A DNA stretch of 64,000 nt from a bacterium (GCA_905221325.1 CAJNCS010000011.1:4895-68894), one strand, 5' to 3'; shown: positions 50,334-60,225, counted from the first letter of the stretch. Numbers and translations are program-made. The notes: generated by a model not told the origin, from the letters alone.

Positions 50334-50406
50334 CGCGTAGTCTCCTTCCTTTTCTTCTTACCTATCTATTCGAAAAACAATTCGAAAATGAACAACTATT
50401 TTATTT

Positions 50407-50457
50407 TTATTTTAAAAACCACTTAATGAACCATGGATACAAGATTGGCATGTACAT
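50407..50457 (-). CDS. Tiny amphipathic peptide C (16 residues)
   Basis: ATG 50457 to TAA 50407: MYMPILYPWFIKWFLK, behind AAAAAAGGAGGAACGTTC. It keeps 13 of 16 residues of copies A and B while the surrounding bases and third codon positions differ, which argues for selection on the peptide. First gene after the promoter at 50511-50538. Confidence 0.7.
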   Translation of the reverse strand: MYMPILYPWFIKWFLK

Positions 50458-50510
50458 GAACGTTCCTCCTTTTTTCTTTCTTATCTCTCTATTCGCAATT
50501 TCTACTAAAA

Positions 50511-50538
50511 ATTTTAACGTTTTTCTTTTTTCTGCAAA
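50511..50538 (-). promoter_or_regulatory. Promoter of the tiny-peptide/double-glycine cluster
   Basis: Minus-strand TTTGCA (50538-50533), 16-base spacer, TAAAAT (50516-50511), lying between the acpP terminator and peptide C. I see no clear ComE or BlpR repeat next to it. Confidence 0.5.
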
Positions 50539-50540
50539 CA

Positions 50541-50571
50541 AAAAAACAACATGACTTGCATGTTGTTTTTT
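50541..50571 (-). terminator. Terminator of the plsX-acpP operon
   Basis: AAAAAACAACATG / CATGTTGTTTTTT with a five-base loop immediately after the acpP stop. Confidence 0.85.
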
Positions 50572-50572
50572 G

Positions 50573-50809
50573 CTATATCTTACCTTTAATAGTTCTGACC
50601 ACATCCGCTACACTTTGCAATTGGTCAATTTCCTCATCGCTGATCTCGATACCAAATTCATCTTCTAGTGTCAAGACAAACTCCATCAAGTCCACTGAGT
50701 CCGCATCGAGATCGTCTTTCAAACTCAAGGCTTCTGTCACGACAAAGTCTTCTCCCTGTCGCTCTTGAATAATGGTTACAATACGGTCAAAAATTTCTTT
50801 TTCTGTCAT
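50573..50809 (-). CDS. acpP: Acyl carrier protein
   Basis: 78 residues, acidic helical ACP. The phosphopantetheine Ser is in DADSVDLMEFVL near residue 38. Carries acyl chains for phospholipid or other acyl transfer, in line with plsX 3 bases upstream. Streptococci have a second ACP in the fab cluster; this plsX-linked one may be more dedicated to phospholipid entry. Confidence 0.93.
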   Translation of the reverse strand: MTEKEIFDRIVTIIQERQGEDFVVTEALSLKDDLDADSVDLMEFVLTLEDEFGIEISDEEIDQLQSVADVVRTIKGKI

Positions 50810-50812
50810 TTT

Positions 50813-51805
50813 TTATCCTCCTGAAAATTCACGCGCAGTTTGAGCAACTACGTCTGTTTCTAGCATGGTACGAATCTGGCGAATCGTACTATACACAGCT
50901 TTAGCATCACTTGAGCCATGAGTCTTAACAACAGGTGCTTTAACACCAAACAAGACCGCTCCTCCAACATCTGAATAGTTGAGCTGTTTTTTCAAACCTC
51001 TGAGACTATCTTTAAGGAGAAGAGCACCAAGTTTTGCTCGAAGTCCACCACCTGTAATAGCATTTTTAAGCAAACCCATGATTCCCATGGCTGTACCTTC
51101 AATGGATTTGAGCACAGCGTTTCCCGTGAAACCATCTGTCACGACAACATCCGCAACGCCATTCATCAGATCACGCGCTTCTACGTTTCCGATAAAATTC
51201 AAACTTTCATCAGCTACTAGCAATTCGTAAGTTTCCTTACGAAGCGGGTCTCCCTTGCTGCTTTCTGTTCCGTTGTTGAGCAAACCAACACGTGGTTTTG
51301 CAATCCCACGAACATTCTTTGCATAGAAGGAACCTAGGACAGCGTATTGGTGCAGATGATGGGCTGTATTTTCCGCATTGGCTCCAAGGTCTAGCATGTC
51401 AAAGCCTTTTCCATCAATAGTCGGCAAGGTCGACATGAGTCCTGGACGATCGATATTTTTGATACGACCCACAATGAAGAATCCTGCAGCCAACAAGGCA
51501 CCTGTGTTACCAGCAGAGAGGACAGCGTCTGCTTCTCCCTCTTTAACAGCCTTAGCTGCCAATACCATGCTGGCATTTTTCTTCTTACGGATAGCTTTTG
51601 TCGGCTCATCATCTGAGTCAATTTTCTCATCCGTATGGATAATGCTGACGCGCTCTGTCGCCGTTAGATATTGCTTGATCTTGCTTTCATCTCCGTAGAG
51701 TTGAATCTCAATATCTGAAAAGTCAGCTAGGGCTTGATTGACACCCTCAACGATGGCTTGAGGTGCATAATCGCCCCCCATAGCATCTACTGCGATTTTT
51801 TTCAT
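50813..51805 (-). CDS. plsX: Phosphate acyltransferase PlsX
   Basis: 330 residues. Begins [21 protein letters not shown], the PlsX signature; later [21 protein letters not shown] and [16 protein letters not shown]. Makes acyl-phosphate from acyl-ACP for PlsY. ATG overlaps the recO stop (ATGA). Confidence 0.95.
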   Translation of the reverse strand: MKKIAVDAMGGDYAPQAIVEGVNQALADFSDIEIQLYGDESKIKQYLTATERVSIIHTDEKIDSDDEPTKAIRKKKNASMVLAAKAVKEGEADAVLSAGNTGALLAAGFFIVGRIKNIDRPGLMSTLPTIDGKGFDMLDLGANAENTAHHLHQYAVLGSFYAKNVRGIAKPRVGLLNNGTESSKGDPLRKETYELLVADESLNFIGNVEARDLMNGVADVVVTDGFTGNAVLKSIEGTAMGIMGLLKNAITGGGLRAKLGALLLKDSLRGLKKQLNYSDVGGAVLFGVKAPVVKTHGSSDAKAVYSTIRQIRTMLETDVVAQTAREFSGG

Positions 51806-52572
51806 TTGTCTTCCTCTTTTAGTAATTGTCCCCAGTCGGCTAGGGAATCAATAAATTTTTTTGATTTCAGGTGAATCCCGACGTACTCTTCATAGATTTG
51901 ATCCATAAACTTGCGCAAGTCTTGTTTGATTTCAGGCTTGAGTGAAATGGTCTCCAAGGTTTCAAAATCAATAGCCTGAAATTGATTGAGCAGATAAGGG
52001 ATATTGGGATTCAGATGGCAACGTTTCTCGTCCTCATGGTAATGGTCTGGACAGAGGCAGGCTCCATATTTGAAAGAAAAGTCAAAGGCCTGACCTACCC
52101 GATGGCAAAAGACACACTCATTAAAATTGAGACTAATTCCAAATCGGGTCAAGATTTGAATTTCAAAAATATTGGTCAAGACTTGATAATCCAAGCCCTC
52201 TTCCATCAACTCTAGAGTCTTTCTCAAGAAGGCAAACAAGGGAGCATCCTGCTGTTTATCCTGCAAACTAGCATCTGCAAGAGCCGCAACATAAGTCGCA
52301 TAAGCCATGACAAAGAGGTCGCTATTAATCTTGGGAAAGGTCATGACCTCATGGTAGTCCTCGATGTAACTAAGGCCGTCATCATTGATGCGCAAGAGAA
52401 ATCGTGCCAACACCAAGGGCTGAATAACCGGAGCTAGTTTGGACTGGCCAGCGTGTTTGACGAAAAACATGCGCTTGCCCGCCTGCTCAGTAAAAATTTT
52501 GACTAGCTTGTCATCCTCACGAAAGTTACGATTGTAGAGCACCAAGCCTTGACTCGTGATAGACTGAATCAT
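51802..52572 (-). CDS. recO: DNA repair protein RecO
   Basis: 256 residues. N-terminal OB fold ([22 protein letters not shown]), then helical domain and a Cys/His cluster CVFCHRVGQ...[10 protein letters not shown] that can bind zinc. Helps RecA load on SSB-coated DNA in the RecFOR pathway. Overlaps the aminotransferase gene and plsX by 4 bases on each side. Confidence 0.93.
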   Translation of the reverse strand: MIQSITSQGLVLYNRNFREDDKLVKIFTEQAGKRMFFVKHAGQSKLAPVIQPLVLARFLLRINDDGLSYIEDYHEVMTFPKINSDLFVMAYATYVAALADASLQDKQQDAPLFAFLRKTLELMEEGLDYQVLTNIFEIQILTRFGISLNFNECVFCHRVGQAFDFSFKYGACLCPDHYHEDEKRCHLNPNIPYLLNQFQAIDFETLETISLKPEIKQDLRKFMDQIYEEYVGIHLKSKKFIDSLADWGQLLKEEDK

Positions 52573-53738
52573 GCTTCTCTCATATACTCCTCAAGTCGTT
52601 TCATGGCCTCTCTGATTGTTTCCATGCTGGCTGCATAAGACAAACGCACATAGCCTTCTCCGTAACGCCCAAAGGCTGCACCAGGGATAAAGGCAACGGC
52701 CTTCTTCTGGGCAAAGTCCTTCAGAAAAGCAAAGGAATCTTGATTGTAGCCCGCTGGAATCTTAGCAAAGATATAGAAGGCACCGTCTGGTTTGATAATC
52801 TCAAAACCAAGAGCAGTCATCTTTTCGATGATATAATCTCGACGCTGGATGTATTCCTTCTTCATAGGCTCGGCGTCGTTTTTACCAGCGGTCAAAGCCT
52901 CCACCGCAGCATGTTGAGCCATAGTGTTTGCGGCAGTTACCAAGTACTGGTGACTCTTAATCAACTGCGCTGTGAAAGCTGAAGGAGCGAAAATCAGACC
53001 CAAGCGCCAACCTGTCATAGCATGCGATTTAGACAAGCCATTGATGATAATAGCCTGGTCTCTCAGCATAGTTCCCAGAGATACATGGGCTTCGCCTGTA
53101 TAGGTTAATTCTGAGTAAACCTCATCACAGACAACAAAAATCTCATACTTGCGTAAAACGTCTGCCAAGGCTTCCAACTGCTCCCGACTATAGGTAATTC
53201 CTGTCGGATTAGCTGGATAGTTGAGAATGACAGCTTTGAGCTTGTCCCCTTGCTCCAAAATGGCCTTTTCCAACATCTCAGGAGTCAAGACAAAACCATT
53301 TTCAGTTGTATCAATCTCAACAATCTCTGCCCCAACCAGATTGACAATCGGTTCATATCCTGGATAGGCAGGAGCTGGCAAGAGCACCTTGTCCCCCTCT
53401 TCCAAAATAGCCGTCAAAGTAGCAGATAAAGCCTCTGTCGCTCCGATAGTGACCAGGATTTCATTTTCAGGATTGTAGTCCAATTGGTATTTTTCTTTTA
53501 CAAAGTCGCTAGCAGCCTGGCGCAAAGTCAGTAAACCGCTCATCCCTGTATAGTAGGATTGGTTCTGGTCAATCGCTCGCTTGGCTGCTTCCTTGACATG
53601 ATCTGGCGTTGTAAAATCAGGTTCCCCCAAGGTCAAACGCAAGACCCCAGGAATCTCTGAAATTGCCTGGTCAAATTGGCGAATCAAGGAAACTTGAATC
53701 TTGTCTAACTGTTTATTAAAGCGTTTGGTTAAGTCCAT
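52569..53738 (-). CDS. Class I/II PLP-dependent aminotransferase (AraT-like)
   Basis: 389 residues. PLP-binding Lys in NGLSKSHAMTGWRLG, substrate-binding LNYPANPTGITYS and VVCDEVYSELTY. Related to aromatic/aspartate aminotransferases; AraT is the usual streptococcal name, but substrate cannot be fixed from sequence. Heads an operon with recO and plsX. Confidence 0.88.
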   Translation of the reverse strand: MDLTKRFNKQLDKIQVSLIRQFDQAISEIPGVLRLTLGEPDFTTPDHVKEAAKRAIDQNQSYYTGMSGLLTLRQAASDFVKEKYQLDYNPENEILVTIGATEALSATLTAILEEGDKVLLPAPAYPGYEPIVNLVGAEIVEIDTTENGFVLTPEMLEKAILEQGDKLKAVILNYPANPTGITYSREQLEALADVLRKYEIFVVCDEVYSELTYTGEAHVSLGTMLRDQAIIINGLSKSHAMTGWRLGLIFAPSAFTAQLIKSHQYLVTAANTMAQHAAVEALTAGKNDAEPMKKEYIQRRDYIIEKMTALGFEIIKPDGAFYIFAKIPAGYNQDSFAFLKDFAQKKAVAFIPGAAFGRYGEGYVRLSYAASMETIREAMKRLEEYMREA

Positions 53739-53833
53739 AGATATCCCCCTTGCTTACAGAACATAGTACTATTATACTACAAAAGCTTCCTGACCGCAAA
53801 ATCCATCTGAAATCAAGAATTTTCACTTTCTAT

Positions 53834-53862
53834 TTTACTTTTCTTCTCGACAGGACTATAAT
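53834..53862 (+). promoter_or_regulatory. Sigma-A promoter of the yeiH-like gene
   Basis: TTTACT (53834-53839), 17 bases, TATAAT (53857-53862); ATG at 53890 behind GGAGG. Confidence 0.75.
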
Positions 53863-53889
53863 AATAAGTGCTTATTTTCGGAGGTTTAT

Positions 53890-54900
53890 ATGTCATTTTT
53901 ATCAAAAAATGGAGCAGGAATCTTGGCCTGCCTTCTCATTTCTATCGTATCTTGGTTCCTGGGAGGATTTTTCCCCGTCGTGGGCGCACCTGTCTTTGCA
54001 ATTTTTGCTGGAATGCTCCTCCACCCCTGGCTCTCACCCTATAAACAACTAGACGCAGGTTTGACCTTTAGTTCCAAGAAATTGCTCCAATATGCCGTTA
54101 TCTTACTCGGTTTTGGTCTCAATATCTCGCAAGTCTTCGCAGTTGGACAAACTTCACTCCCTGTCATCCTTTCCACCATTTCGATTTCCTTAATCGTTGC
54201 CTACCTCTTCCAACGCTTTTTTGCTTTGGATACTAAACTGGCTACTTTGATTGGAGTGGGGTCCTCGATCTGTGGTGGTTCTGCCATTGCTGCGACAGCA
54301 CCCGTTATCCATGCCAAGGAAAAAGAAGTTGCCCAAGCCATTTCCGTTATCTTTTTCTTCAATGTCTTGGCTGCGCTCATCTTTCCAACCCTAGGAACCT
54401 GGCTTCATCTATCCAATGACGGCTTTGCCCTCTTTGCAGGAACTGCTGTCAATGATACTTCTTCTGTAACGGCCACAGCTAGTGCCTGGGACAGTCTTTA
54501 CCAGACCAATACCCTTGAGTCTGCAACCATTGTTAAACTCACACGCACCTTAGCGATTATTCCCATCACTCTCTTTCTCTCCTACTGGCAAAGTCGCCAA
54601 CAAAAAAACAGCCAGGATTTCCAACTGAAAAAAGTCTTCCCACTTTTTATACTTTATTTCATCCTAGCCTCTCTCTTAACGACTCTTCTCACCTCTCTCG
54701 GTGTGTCTAGTAGCTTCTTCACCCCTCTCAAACAACTCTCCAAATTTCTCATTATCATGGCTATGAGTGCTATCGGTCTCAAAACAAATCTAGTAGCCAT
54801 GATCAAATCCAGCGGTAAATCCATTCTTCTTGGAGCCCTTTGCTGGATTGCCATCATCCTCACCAGTCTTGGCATGCAAGCATTGATTGGTATTTTCTAA
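53890..54900 (+). CDS. YeiH/UPF0324 family membrane protein
   Basis: 336 residues, about ten hydrophobic segments. Family marks: [37 protein letters not shown] and [16 protein letters not shown]. Members are putative sulfonate/sulfate-type or inorganic-anion exporters; substrate not established. Single plus-strand gene between minus-strand operons. Confidence 0.85.
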   Translation: MSFLSKNGAGILACLLISIVSWFLGGFFPVVGAPVFAIFAGMLLHPWLSPYKQLDAGLTFSSKKLLQYAVILLGFGLNISQVFAVGQTSLPVILSTISISLIVAYLFQRFFALDTKLATLIGVGSSICGGSAIAATAPVIHAKEKEVAQAISVIFFFNVLAALIFPTLGTWLHLSNDGFALFAGTAVNDTSSVTATASAWDSLYQTNTLESATIVKLTRTLAIIPITLFLSYWQSRQQKNSQDFQLKKVFPLFILYFILASLLTTLLTSLGVSSSFFTPLKQLSKFLIIMAMSAIGLKTNLVAMIKSSGKSILLGALCWIAIILTSLGMQALIGIF

Positions 54901-54903
54901 CAC

Positions 54904-54930
54904 AAAAGGTAGCCCACTGGCTACCTTTTT
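54904..54930. terminator. Bidirectional terminator
   Basis: AAAAGGTAGCC / GGCTACCTTTT, loop CACT, between the convergent yeiH-like and CoA-binding genes. Confidence 0.88.
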
Positions 54931-55366
54931 ATTGCTCAAGAATTAAGCGTGTATGTTCTCTCTTAATACAACGATTCATTACGATGTCGTCGCATCCTCC
55001 AGCACGCAAGATTTCTTCTGCTTCTAGGCTTTCAAGTCCCAGTTGTGCCCAGAAAATCTTAGCATCAGCCTTGAGAAAATCACGCGCCACATCTGGCAAA
55101 AACTCACTACGACGATAAACATCGACAATATCTACAGGAAAAGGAATCTCAGCTAGGCTTGCATAGGCCTTTTCTCCCAAGATTTCGCCACCTGCAGCCT
55201 TGGGATTAACTGGAATGATTTTATAGCCTCTAGCCTGCATTTCCTTGGTCACTCGATTGCTAGTTGTTTCCTCACGGTCGGATAAGCCCACTACCGCTAA
55301 GGTTTTACTGGTTGCAAGATACTGACGGACTACGCCATCACTTGGATTGATAAATTCTTGACTCAT
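54929..55366 (-). CDS. CoA-binding-domain protein (YccU-like)
   Basis: 145 residues from ATG 55366 with AAGGAGGATC upstream. Rossmann-type CoA-binding fold: TLAVVGLSDREETTSNRVTK, IIPVNPKAAGGEILG, VDIVDVYRRSEFLPDV and a final Cys in AGGCDDIVMNRCIK. Small stand-alone members bind CoA or nucleotides; the cellular job is not known. Confidence 0.85.
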   Translation of the reverse strand: MSQEFINPSDGVVRQYLATSKTLAVVGLSDREETTSNRVTKEMQARGYKIIPVNPKAAGGEILGEKAYASLAEIPFPVDIVDVYRRSEFLPDVARDFLKADAKIFWAQLGLESLEAEEILRAGGCDDIVMNRCIKREHTRLILEQ

Positions 55367-55429
55367 AGAGATCCTCCTTTTCATTAGTATAGCACATTTT
55401 GAAAAGGCTTGCAGATTTTTACTACAAAA

Positions 55430-55465
55430 AATCTCCTAGCAAGAAAAGAAACCTGCTAGGAGAAC
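55430..55465 (-). terminator. Terminator of prs
   Basis: TCTCCTAGCA / TGCTAGGAGA perfect 10-base arms with a 12-base loop; the minus strand continues TTTTTTG. Confidence 0.85.
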
Positions 55466-55485
55466 GATCTATTTCAAGTGAAAGT

Positions 55486-56454
55486 TTAGATTTTTTTCTC
55501 GATACTAAATAATGGAGAAAGAGGACGTTTTTCGTGGATACGTACAATGGCATCTCCTAAGAGATGAGCAATCGAAATTTGTTCAATCTTATCAATCAAA
55601 CGCTCTTCTGGTAGATAGATAGTATCCAAAACAACCAATTTCTTAATAGCTGATTTTTGGATATTGTCCATAGCTGGCCCCGAAAGAACTGGGTGCGTAC
55701 AGCTTGCGTAAACTTCAACAGCACCTGCTTCAGCAAGAGCATCCGCTGCATGACAAATTGTTCCAGCTGTATCGATCATGTCGTCAATCAAGATACAAGT
55801 CTTACCTTCGACCTTACCGATAATGTTCATCACTTCGCTGGTATTCATCTTGTCTACACTGCGGCGTTTGTCAATAATCGCAATCGGAGTTTTCAAAAAC
55901 TCTGCCAATTTACGAGCACGAGTCACCCCACCATGGTCTGGACTGACAACCACGTAGTCAGAGCCAACCATGCCACGACGTTCAAAGTAGTCCGCAATCA
56001 ATGGAGCACCCATCAAGTGATCCACAGGAATATCAAAGAATCCCTGAATCTGTGCAGCGTGCAAATCAATCGTCAACAAACGATCCACTCCAGCCACTTC
56101 TAGCATATTGGCAACGAGTTTTGAAGTGATTGGCTCACGCGCTCTCGCTTTTCTATCCTGACGTGCATAGCCATAGTAAGGCATGACAACATTGACAGAT
56201 TCTGCACTAGCCCGCTTCAAGGCATCTACCATGATCAAAATTTCGAGCAGATTGTCATTTACAGGTGAGCTCGTTGATTGTAGGATAAAGACGTGTTTAC
56301 CACGGATTGATTCTTCAATGTTGACCTGAATCTCCCCATCTGAAAATTGGCGAACAGTCGATTTCCCCAACTCTATCCCAATCTCTTGCGCCACACGCTC
56401 TGCCAATTCTCTATTAGAAGAAAGGGCAAACAGCTTTAAATCAGAAAAAGACAT
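55486..56454 (-). CDS. prs: Ribose-phosphate pyrophosphokinase
   Basis: 322 residues. PRPP synthetase: [33 protein letters not shown] (ATP loop), [17 protein letters not shown] (signature), and PRPP loop [12 protein letters not shown]. Supplies PRPP to the purine genes in this window and to other pathways. Own transcription unit by position. Confidence 0.95.
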   Translation of the reverse strand: MSFSDLKLFALSSNRELAERVAQEIGIELGKSTVRQFSDGEIQVNIEESIRGKHVFILQSTSSPVNDNLLEILIMVDALKRASAESVNVVMPYYGYARQDRKARAREPITSKLVANMLEVAGVDRLLTIDLHAAQIQGFFDIPVDHLMGAPLIADYFERRGMVGSDYVVVSPDHGGVTRARKLAEFLKTPIAIIDKRRSVDKMNTSEVMNIIGKVEGKTCILIDDMIDTAGTICHAADALAEAGAVEVYASCTHPVLSGPAMDNIQKSAIKKLVVLDTIYLPEERLIDKIEQISIAHLLGDAIVRIHEKRPLSPLFSIEKKI

Positions 56455-56547
56455 GATTTCCTCCGGTATTTATGTATCACTTGTTTTTTACACAACATTT
56501 TCCATCTACCATTGTAGCGCTTTTTCCTTTATTTTTCAATCAAAAAT

Positions 56548-56583
56548 AAAACAAGAGCAAACATTTATACCCTTGTTTTTTAC
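56548..56583 (-). terminator. Terminator of the radA-carbonic anhydrase unit
   Basis: AAAACAAG / CTTGTTTT arms with a 16-base loop, about 85 bases after the carbonic anhydrase stop. The rest of this 214-base gap shows nothing else I can name. Confidence 0.5.
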
Positions 56584-56668
56584 TTTTTTATATTAGCTAT
56601 ATTAAAACTAAAACCGCCACATTTGAAGTAGCGATCTTATGCTAATATTAGAATTCTGCGAGATGAAG

Positions 56669-57163
56669 TTAGTATACTTCTGTCATACTCCCTGTATCCA
56701 CATCGTAAACTGCACCTGAAATAGCCACATCATCAGGAATCAGTGGAGATTCTCGAAGCAACTGCATGTCCTCTCTCACACTCTCTTCAACATCCTGAAA
56801 TGGTAAAAAATCTTGACCAGACACATCAACTCCGAGCTCGTGTTTCAAATGCTCTTGAAAAGACTCATTTTGAAAAGTTTGAGCTCCACAGTCTGTATGG
56901 TGAAGCACCACAATTTCTCTAGTTCCCATTTGTTGCTGGGAAATCACCAGTGAACGAATCATGTCTTCAGTTACTCGACCACCCGCATTCCGCAAGATAT
57001 GGGCATCCCCAAGTGCAAGACCCAGAGCTTGCGCGACGTGTAGCCGTGAGTCCATACAGGTCACAATTGCTACTCTTGTTTTCGGCTTAAGTGGCAGATT
57101 TAATTTCCCATGAAGGGCAACATAAGCCTGATTGGCTTGCATAAACTGTTCAAAATACGACAC
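56669..57163 (-). CDS. Beta-class carbonic anhydrase
   Basis: 164 residues from a GTG start at 57163: AAGGGGGA lies five bases before it, and homologues begin SYFEQFMQANQAYV. The frame is open further upstream to an ATG at 57232, but that lacks a site. Zinc ligands: Cys in TCMDSRLH, His and Cys in HHTDCG. Interconverts CO2 and bicarbonate, which purine and fatty-acid synthesis need. Follows radA by 72 bases. Confidence 0.9.
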   Translation of the reverse strand: MSYFEQFMQANQAYVALHGKLNLPLKPKTRVAIVTCMDSRLHVAQALGLALGDAHILRNAGGRVTEDMIRSLVISQQQMGTREIVVLHHTDCGAQTFQNESFQEHLKHELGVDVSGQDFLPFQDVEESVREDMQLLRESPLIPDDVAISGAVYDVDTGSMTEVY

Positions 57164-57235
57164 GATTTCCCCCTTAAAAATTTGATTATCAAACATTTCT
57201 CCTATCTTATCATTTTTAAGAGGATTTGTCACGGA

Positions 57236-58597
57236 TTATGCAAAGACCTTTTTCAAAACTTCCTGAATCGTTGTCACACCAATGACCTCAATTTCTTTGG
57301 GTGGAGTGATTCCTGTCAAGGAATTCTTGGGTACATAAATCTTGGTAAAGCCCAGTTTAGCAGCTTCATTGATGCGCTGCTCGATACGATTCACACGCCG
57401 AATTTCTCCAGTCAAGCCCAGTTCACCCACAAAACATTCCTGAGGATTGGTAGGCTTGTCCTTGTAACTAGAGGCAATAGCCACTGCAACGGCTAAGTCA
57501 ATAGCAGGCTCATCCAATTTCACACCACCAGCAGATTTGAGATAGGCATCCTGATTTTGCAAGAGAAGCCCTGCTCGTTTTTCCAAAACAGCCATAATCA
57601 GACTCGCACGATTGAAATCAAGTCCTGTCGTCGTACGCTTAGCATTTCCAAACATGGTTGGTGTTACCAAAGCCTGAACCTCCGCCAAAATCGGACGGGT
57701 ACCTTCCATAGTTACCACGATTGATGAACCAGTGGCCCCATCCAAACGCTCTTCTAGGAAAACTTGACTCGGATTGAGCACCTCAACCAATCCACCCGAC
57801 TGCATCTCAAAGATGCCAATCTCATTAGTGGAACCAAAACGGTTTTTGACCGCTCTCAAAATACGAAAAGTATGGTGACGCTCCCCTTCAAAATAAAGCA
57901 CCGTATCCACCATATGCTCCAACATACGCGGACCAGCTAAAGTCCCTTCCTTGGTCACATGCCCTACGATAAAGATGGCAATGTTATTGGTCTTAGCCAG
58001 CTGCATAAGCTCAGCGGTCACCTCACGCACCTGAGACACAGACCCCTGCACCCCTGAAATCTCAGGAGACATAATGGTCTGGATAGAGTCAATGATGAGA
58101 AAATCTGGTTGGATGCGCTCCACCTCAGATCGAACGCTCTGCATATTGGTTTCGGCATAGAGATAAAACTCGCTATCGATATCTCTCAAGCGCTCTGCTC
58201 GTAACTTAATCTGCTGAGCAGACTCCTCCCCACTAACATAGAGAACAGTCCCCACTTGAGACAGCTGGGTTGAGACTTGTAAGAGGAGGGTTGATTTCCC
58301 GATCCCTGGATCCCCACCGATAAGAACGAGACTCCCTGGTACCACTCCGCCTCCAAGTACACGGTTGAATTCCTCCATCTCCGTCTTGGTTCGATTGACA
58401 TTGATGGAAGTCACCTCAGCCAGTTTCATGGGCTTGGTTTTCTCACCTGTCAAGGACACACGCGCATTCTTGACCTCGGCAACCTCAACCTCTTCTACAA
58501 AAGAAGACCAAGACCCACAGTTAGGACAACGTCCCAGATATTTAGGGGAATTATACCCACAATTTTGACACACAAATGTCGCTTTTTTCTTTGCGAT
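57236..58597 (-). CDS. radA: DNA repair/recombination helicase RadA, non-ATG start
   Basis: 453 residues if initiated at ATC 58597, giving [20 protein letters not shown]. All RadA proteins begin M-A-K-x-K before the C4 zinc finger (CQNCG...CPNCGSW), but no ATG, GTG or TTG fits there; AAGAGG is six bases before ATC. GTG 58573 would remove the conserved N terminus. Then RecA-like core with Walker [11 protein letters not shown], the KNRFG motif ([12 protein letters not shown]) and a Lon-protease-like C-terminal domain. In pneumococcus RadA extends D-loops during transformation and repair. Confidence 0.9.
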   Translation of the reverse strand: MAKKKATFVCQNCGYNSPKYLGRCPNCGSWSSFVEEVEVAEVKNARVSLTGEKTKPMKLAEVTSINVNRTKTEMEEFNRVLGGGVVPGSLVLIGGDPGIGKSTLLLQVSTQLSQVGTVLYVSGEESAQQIKLRAERLRDIDSEFYLYAETNMQSVRSEVERIQPDFLIIDSIQTIMSPEISGVQGSVSQVREVTAELMQLAKTNNIAIFIVGHVTKEGTLAGPRMLEHMVDTVLYFEGERHHTFRILRAVKNRFGSTNEIGIFEMQSGGLVEVLNPSQVFLEERLDGATGSSIVVTMEGTRPILAEVQALVTPTMFGNAKRTTTGLDFNRASLIMAVLEKRAGLLLQNQDAYLKSAGGVKLDEPAIDLAVAVAIASSYKDKPTNPQECFVGELGLTGEIRRVNRIEQRINEAAKLGFTKIYVPKNSLTGITPPKEIEVIGVTTIQEVLKKVFA

Positions 58598-58610
58598 AAT
58601 AAACCTCTTT

Positions 58611-59126
58611 CTAAATCTCTATCTCACACTCAATCACTTGGCAAAAATCAATCTTCTCATTTGGCACAAATTGACGTATGAGCATGTTGTGAGTTACCAC
58701 TATCACGGTCTGGTAATCTCGATACTTAGCCATAGATTCTAGAAATCGAGACTTCATCTCCGTAGCTGTCTCATATTGAATAGGGCTATTAGGAAGCAAC
58801 TCCCCCTTGTTTTCTAAAAATAATCTTCTAGCTTTTTCGAAGTTTTCTATTCCTGTTTCATAGACCTGCCATTCGTGTAACATAGGCTCAACTCTCAAAG
58901 ATAGCCCAGTGGCACAAGCTACATAAGAAGCCGTTTCTAAAGCTCTCGTTACTGCTGAAGTCACTAGTAGATTAGCCGATTGTAGCAAAAGATTTTGCCA
59001 AAGTTCCTGAGCTTGTTGTCGTCCCTTCTCAGATAAGGGGGCCAAATCCATCCCAAAACCTGTATAAGAACGTTCCTCTAACTCACGGTAATCTGGCTCC
59101 CCATGACGTACAAAGATAATCTTCAT
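58611..59126 (-). CDS. Histidine phosphatase family protein
   Basis: 171 residues from ATG 59126 ([16 protein letters not shown] with the catalytic His). Second His in [12 protein letters not shown]. Phosphoglycerate-mutase-like phosphatase of unknown substrate. It starts just after the dut stop codon and ends 13 bases before radA, so dut-phosphatase-radA form one unit. Confidence 0.88.
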   Translation of the reverse strand: MKIIFVRHGEPDYRELEERSYTGFGMDLAPLSEKGRQQAQELWQNLLLQSANLLVTSAVTRALETASYVACATGLSLRVEPMLHEWQVYETGIENFEKARRLFLENKGELLPNSPIQYETATEMKSRFLESMAKYRDYQTVIVVTHNMLIRQFVPNEKIDFCQVIECEIEI

Positions 59127-59127
59127 C

Positions 59128-59571
59128 TTAGTGCCCTGTTGATCCAAATCCACCAGTTCGCACGCCGTCTGCCTCATCTCCGTCTGCAATTAAAAATGGT
59201 GCAAAGACAGCCTGAACCACACGTTCCCCAACTTCAAGAACCACTTCCTGATTAGTAATGTTTTTCATCTGCGCAAAGATATGTCCCTCATTACCGGAAT
59301 TGCCATAATAATCCCCATCAATAACCCCCACAGAGTTGATCAAGACCAGACCCTTCTTACGAGGATTTGATGAACGGTCATAAAGATAAAGCACTTCTGT
59401 CGGCTGCATATAGGCCTTAACACCTGTCGGAACTAAGACAATCTCGCCCGGAGTAATCACCGTACGTTCTGCTACCTTTAAATCGTAACCTGCTGCATGC
59501 GCTGTCTCACGCTTCGGCAATAAATTTTCATCTGTAAAAGTAGAAACCAATTCAAAACCACGAATTTTCAT
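59128..59571 (-). CDS. dut: Deoxyuridine triphosphatase
   Basis: 147 residues, trimeric dUTPase family. Motifs AHAAGYDLKVAE, LYLYDRSSNPRKKGLVL, INSVGVIDGDYYGN and C-terminal GGFGSTGH. Keeps uracil out of DNA. First gene of the dut-phosphatase-radA run. Confidence 0.92.
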   Translation of the reverse strand: MKIRGFELVSTFTDENLLPKRETAHAAGYDLKVAERTVITPGEIVLVPTGVKAYMQPTEVLYLYDRSSNPRKKGLVLINSVGVIDGDYYGNSGNEGHIFAQMKNITNQEVVLEVGERVVQAVFAPFLIADGDEADGVRTGGFGSTGH

Positions 59572-59639
59572 AATCTTCTCTTTTCTATTATCATTTATTC
59601 TAGGCTATTTTATCTTATTTATTCGAAAAAAGCACGAAA

Positions 59640-59718
59640 AAAGAGCACACAATTCACACTCGCTTAGGGCTGCTGGATTCCTCCCCTGACCCGCTTCACG
59701 CAGAACTGTTGCTCCACT
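59640..59718 (-). ncRNA. ffs: Signal recognition particle RNA (small bacterial type)
   Basis: Minus-strand transcript from about 59718: GUGGAGCAACAGUUCUGCGU then the conserved domain IV loop GGUCAGG...GGAA...AGCAGCC and the closing arm UGUGUGCUC before a T-run (59641-59635). GAGCA near the 5' end pairs with UGCUC at the 3' end. An extended -10 TGGTATAAT (59731-59723) precedes it. Binds Ffh and directs nascent membrane proteins to the translocon. Lies between tadA and dut. Confidence 0.85.
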
Positions 59719-59757
59719 ATCTATTATACCACATTCTCCTCTGTTTTTAAAGAGAAA

Positions 59758-60225
59758 TTATTTTTTCCGTCGATTTCGGAAAAAGTCCTGCATAATCGCT
59801 GCACACTCACTCTCCAAAACTCCCGTTTCTACCTCTACACGATGATTGAGACGCTCATCTGTCAAAATATCGTACAAACTACCAGCAGCACCAAATTTCT
59901 GGTTTTTAGCCCCGTAAACTACATTTGGAATACGGGCAAGTCCAATCGCCCCACTACACATAACACAAGGCTCAATGGTCACAAACAACGTACAATCAAG
60001 CAGACGCCAACTCTCTTCACTTGCATTCGCATTTTCTATGGCCATGATTTCTGCATGCATAACCGCCTGTTGCAACTCCTCGCGCGCATTATGCCCCCGA
60101 CCAATGATTTCTCCATTCTTGACAATGACACAACCAATTGGAATTTCATCGTGTTCTAGGGCAATCTCAGCCTCTCTCAAAGCCTCTCTCATAAAAGCTT
60201 CTTTTTCTTCAACTGTATAATCCAT
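59758..60225 (-). CDS. tadA: tRNA-specific adenosine deaminase
   Basis: 155 residues from ATG 60225 (MDYTVEEKEAFMREAL; GGAAAAGAGAG upstream; a further ATG at 60282 lies inside the csRNA terminator region). Zinc motifs HAE in VMHAEIMAIENA and PCVMC. Makes inosine at position 34 of tRNA-Arg(ACG). Confidence 0.93.
   Translation of the reverse strand: MDYTVEEKEAFMREALREAEIALEHDEIPIGCVIVKNGEIIGRGHNAREELQQAVMHAEIMAIENANASEESWRLLDCTLFVTIEPCVMCSGAIGLARIPNVVYGAKNQKFGAAGSLYDILTDERLNHRVEVETGVLESECAAIMQDFFRNRRKK

Larger units (their letters stand above)
50101..50346. repeat. Two tandem 123-bp repeats
   Basis: 50101-50223 and 50224-50346 are nearly identical; each carries one complete 16-residue peptide gene and its ribosome binding site. 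The flanking copies at 50347-50470 and 50040-50100 are diverged relatives sharing the minus-strand motif TCGAATAGATA before the ribosome binding site. Confidence 0.85.

Noticed and set aside
50101..50346. CRISPR-like repeat
   Set aside because: Only two tandem units of 123 bases with no spacers between, each coding for a peptide; no cas genes. No CRISPR array was seen anywhere in the window.
50309..50554. 81-codon plus-strand frame over the tiny-peptide array
   Set aside because: Low-complexity Phe-rich translation of the opposite strand of the repeats, with no ribosome binding site.
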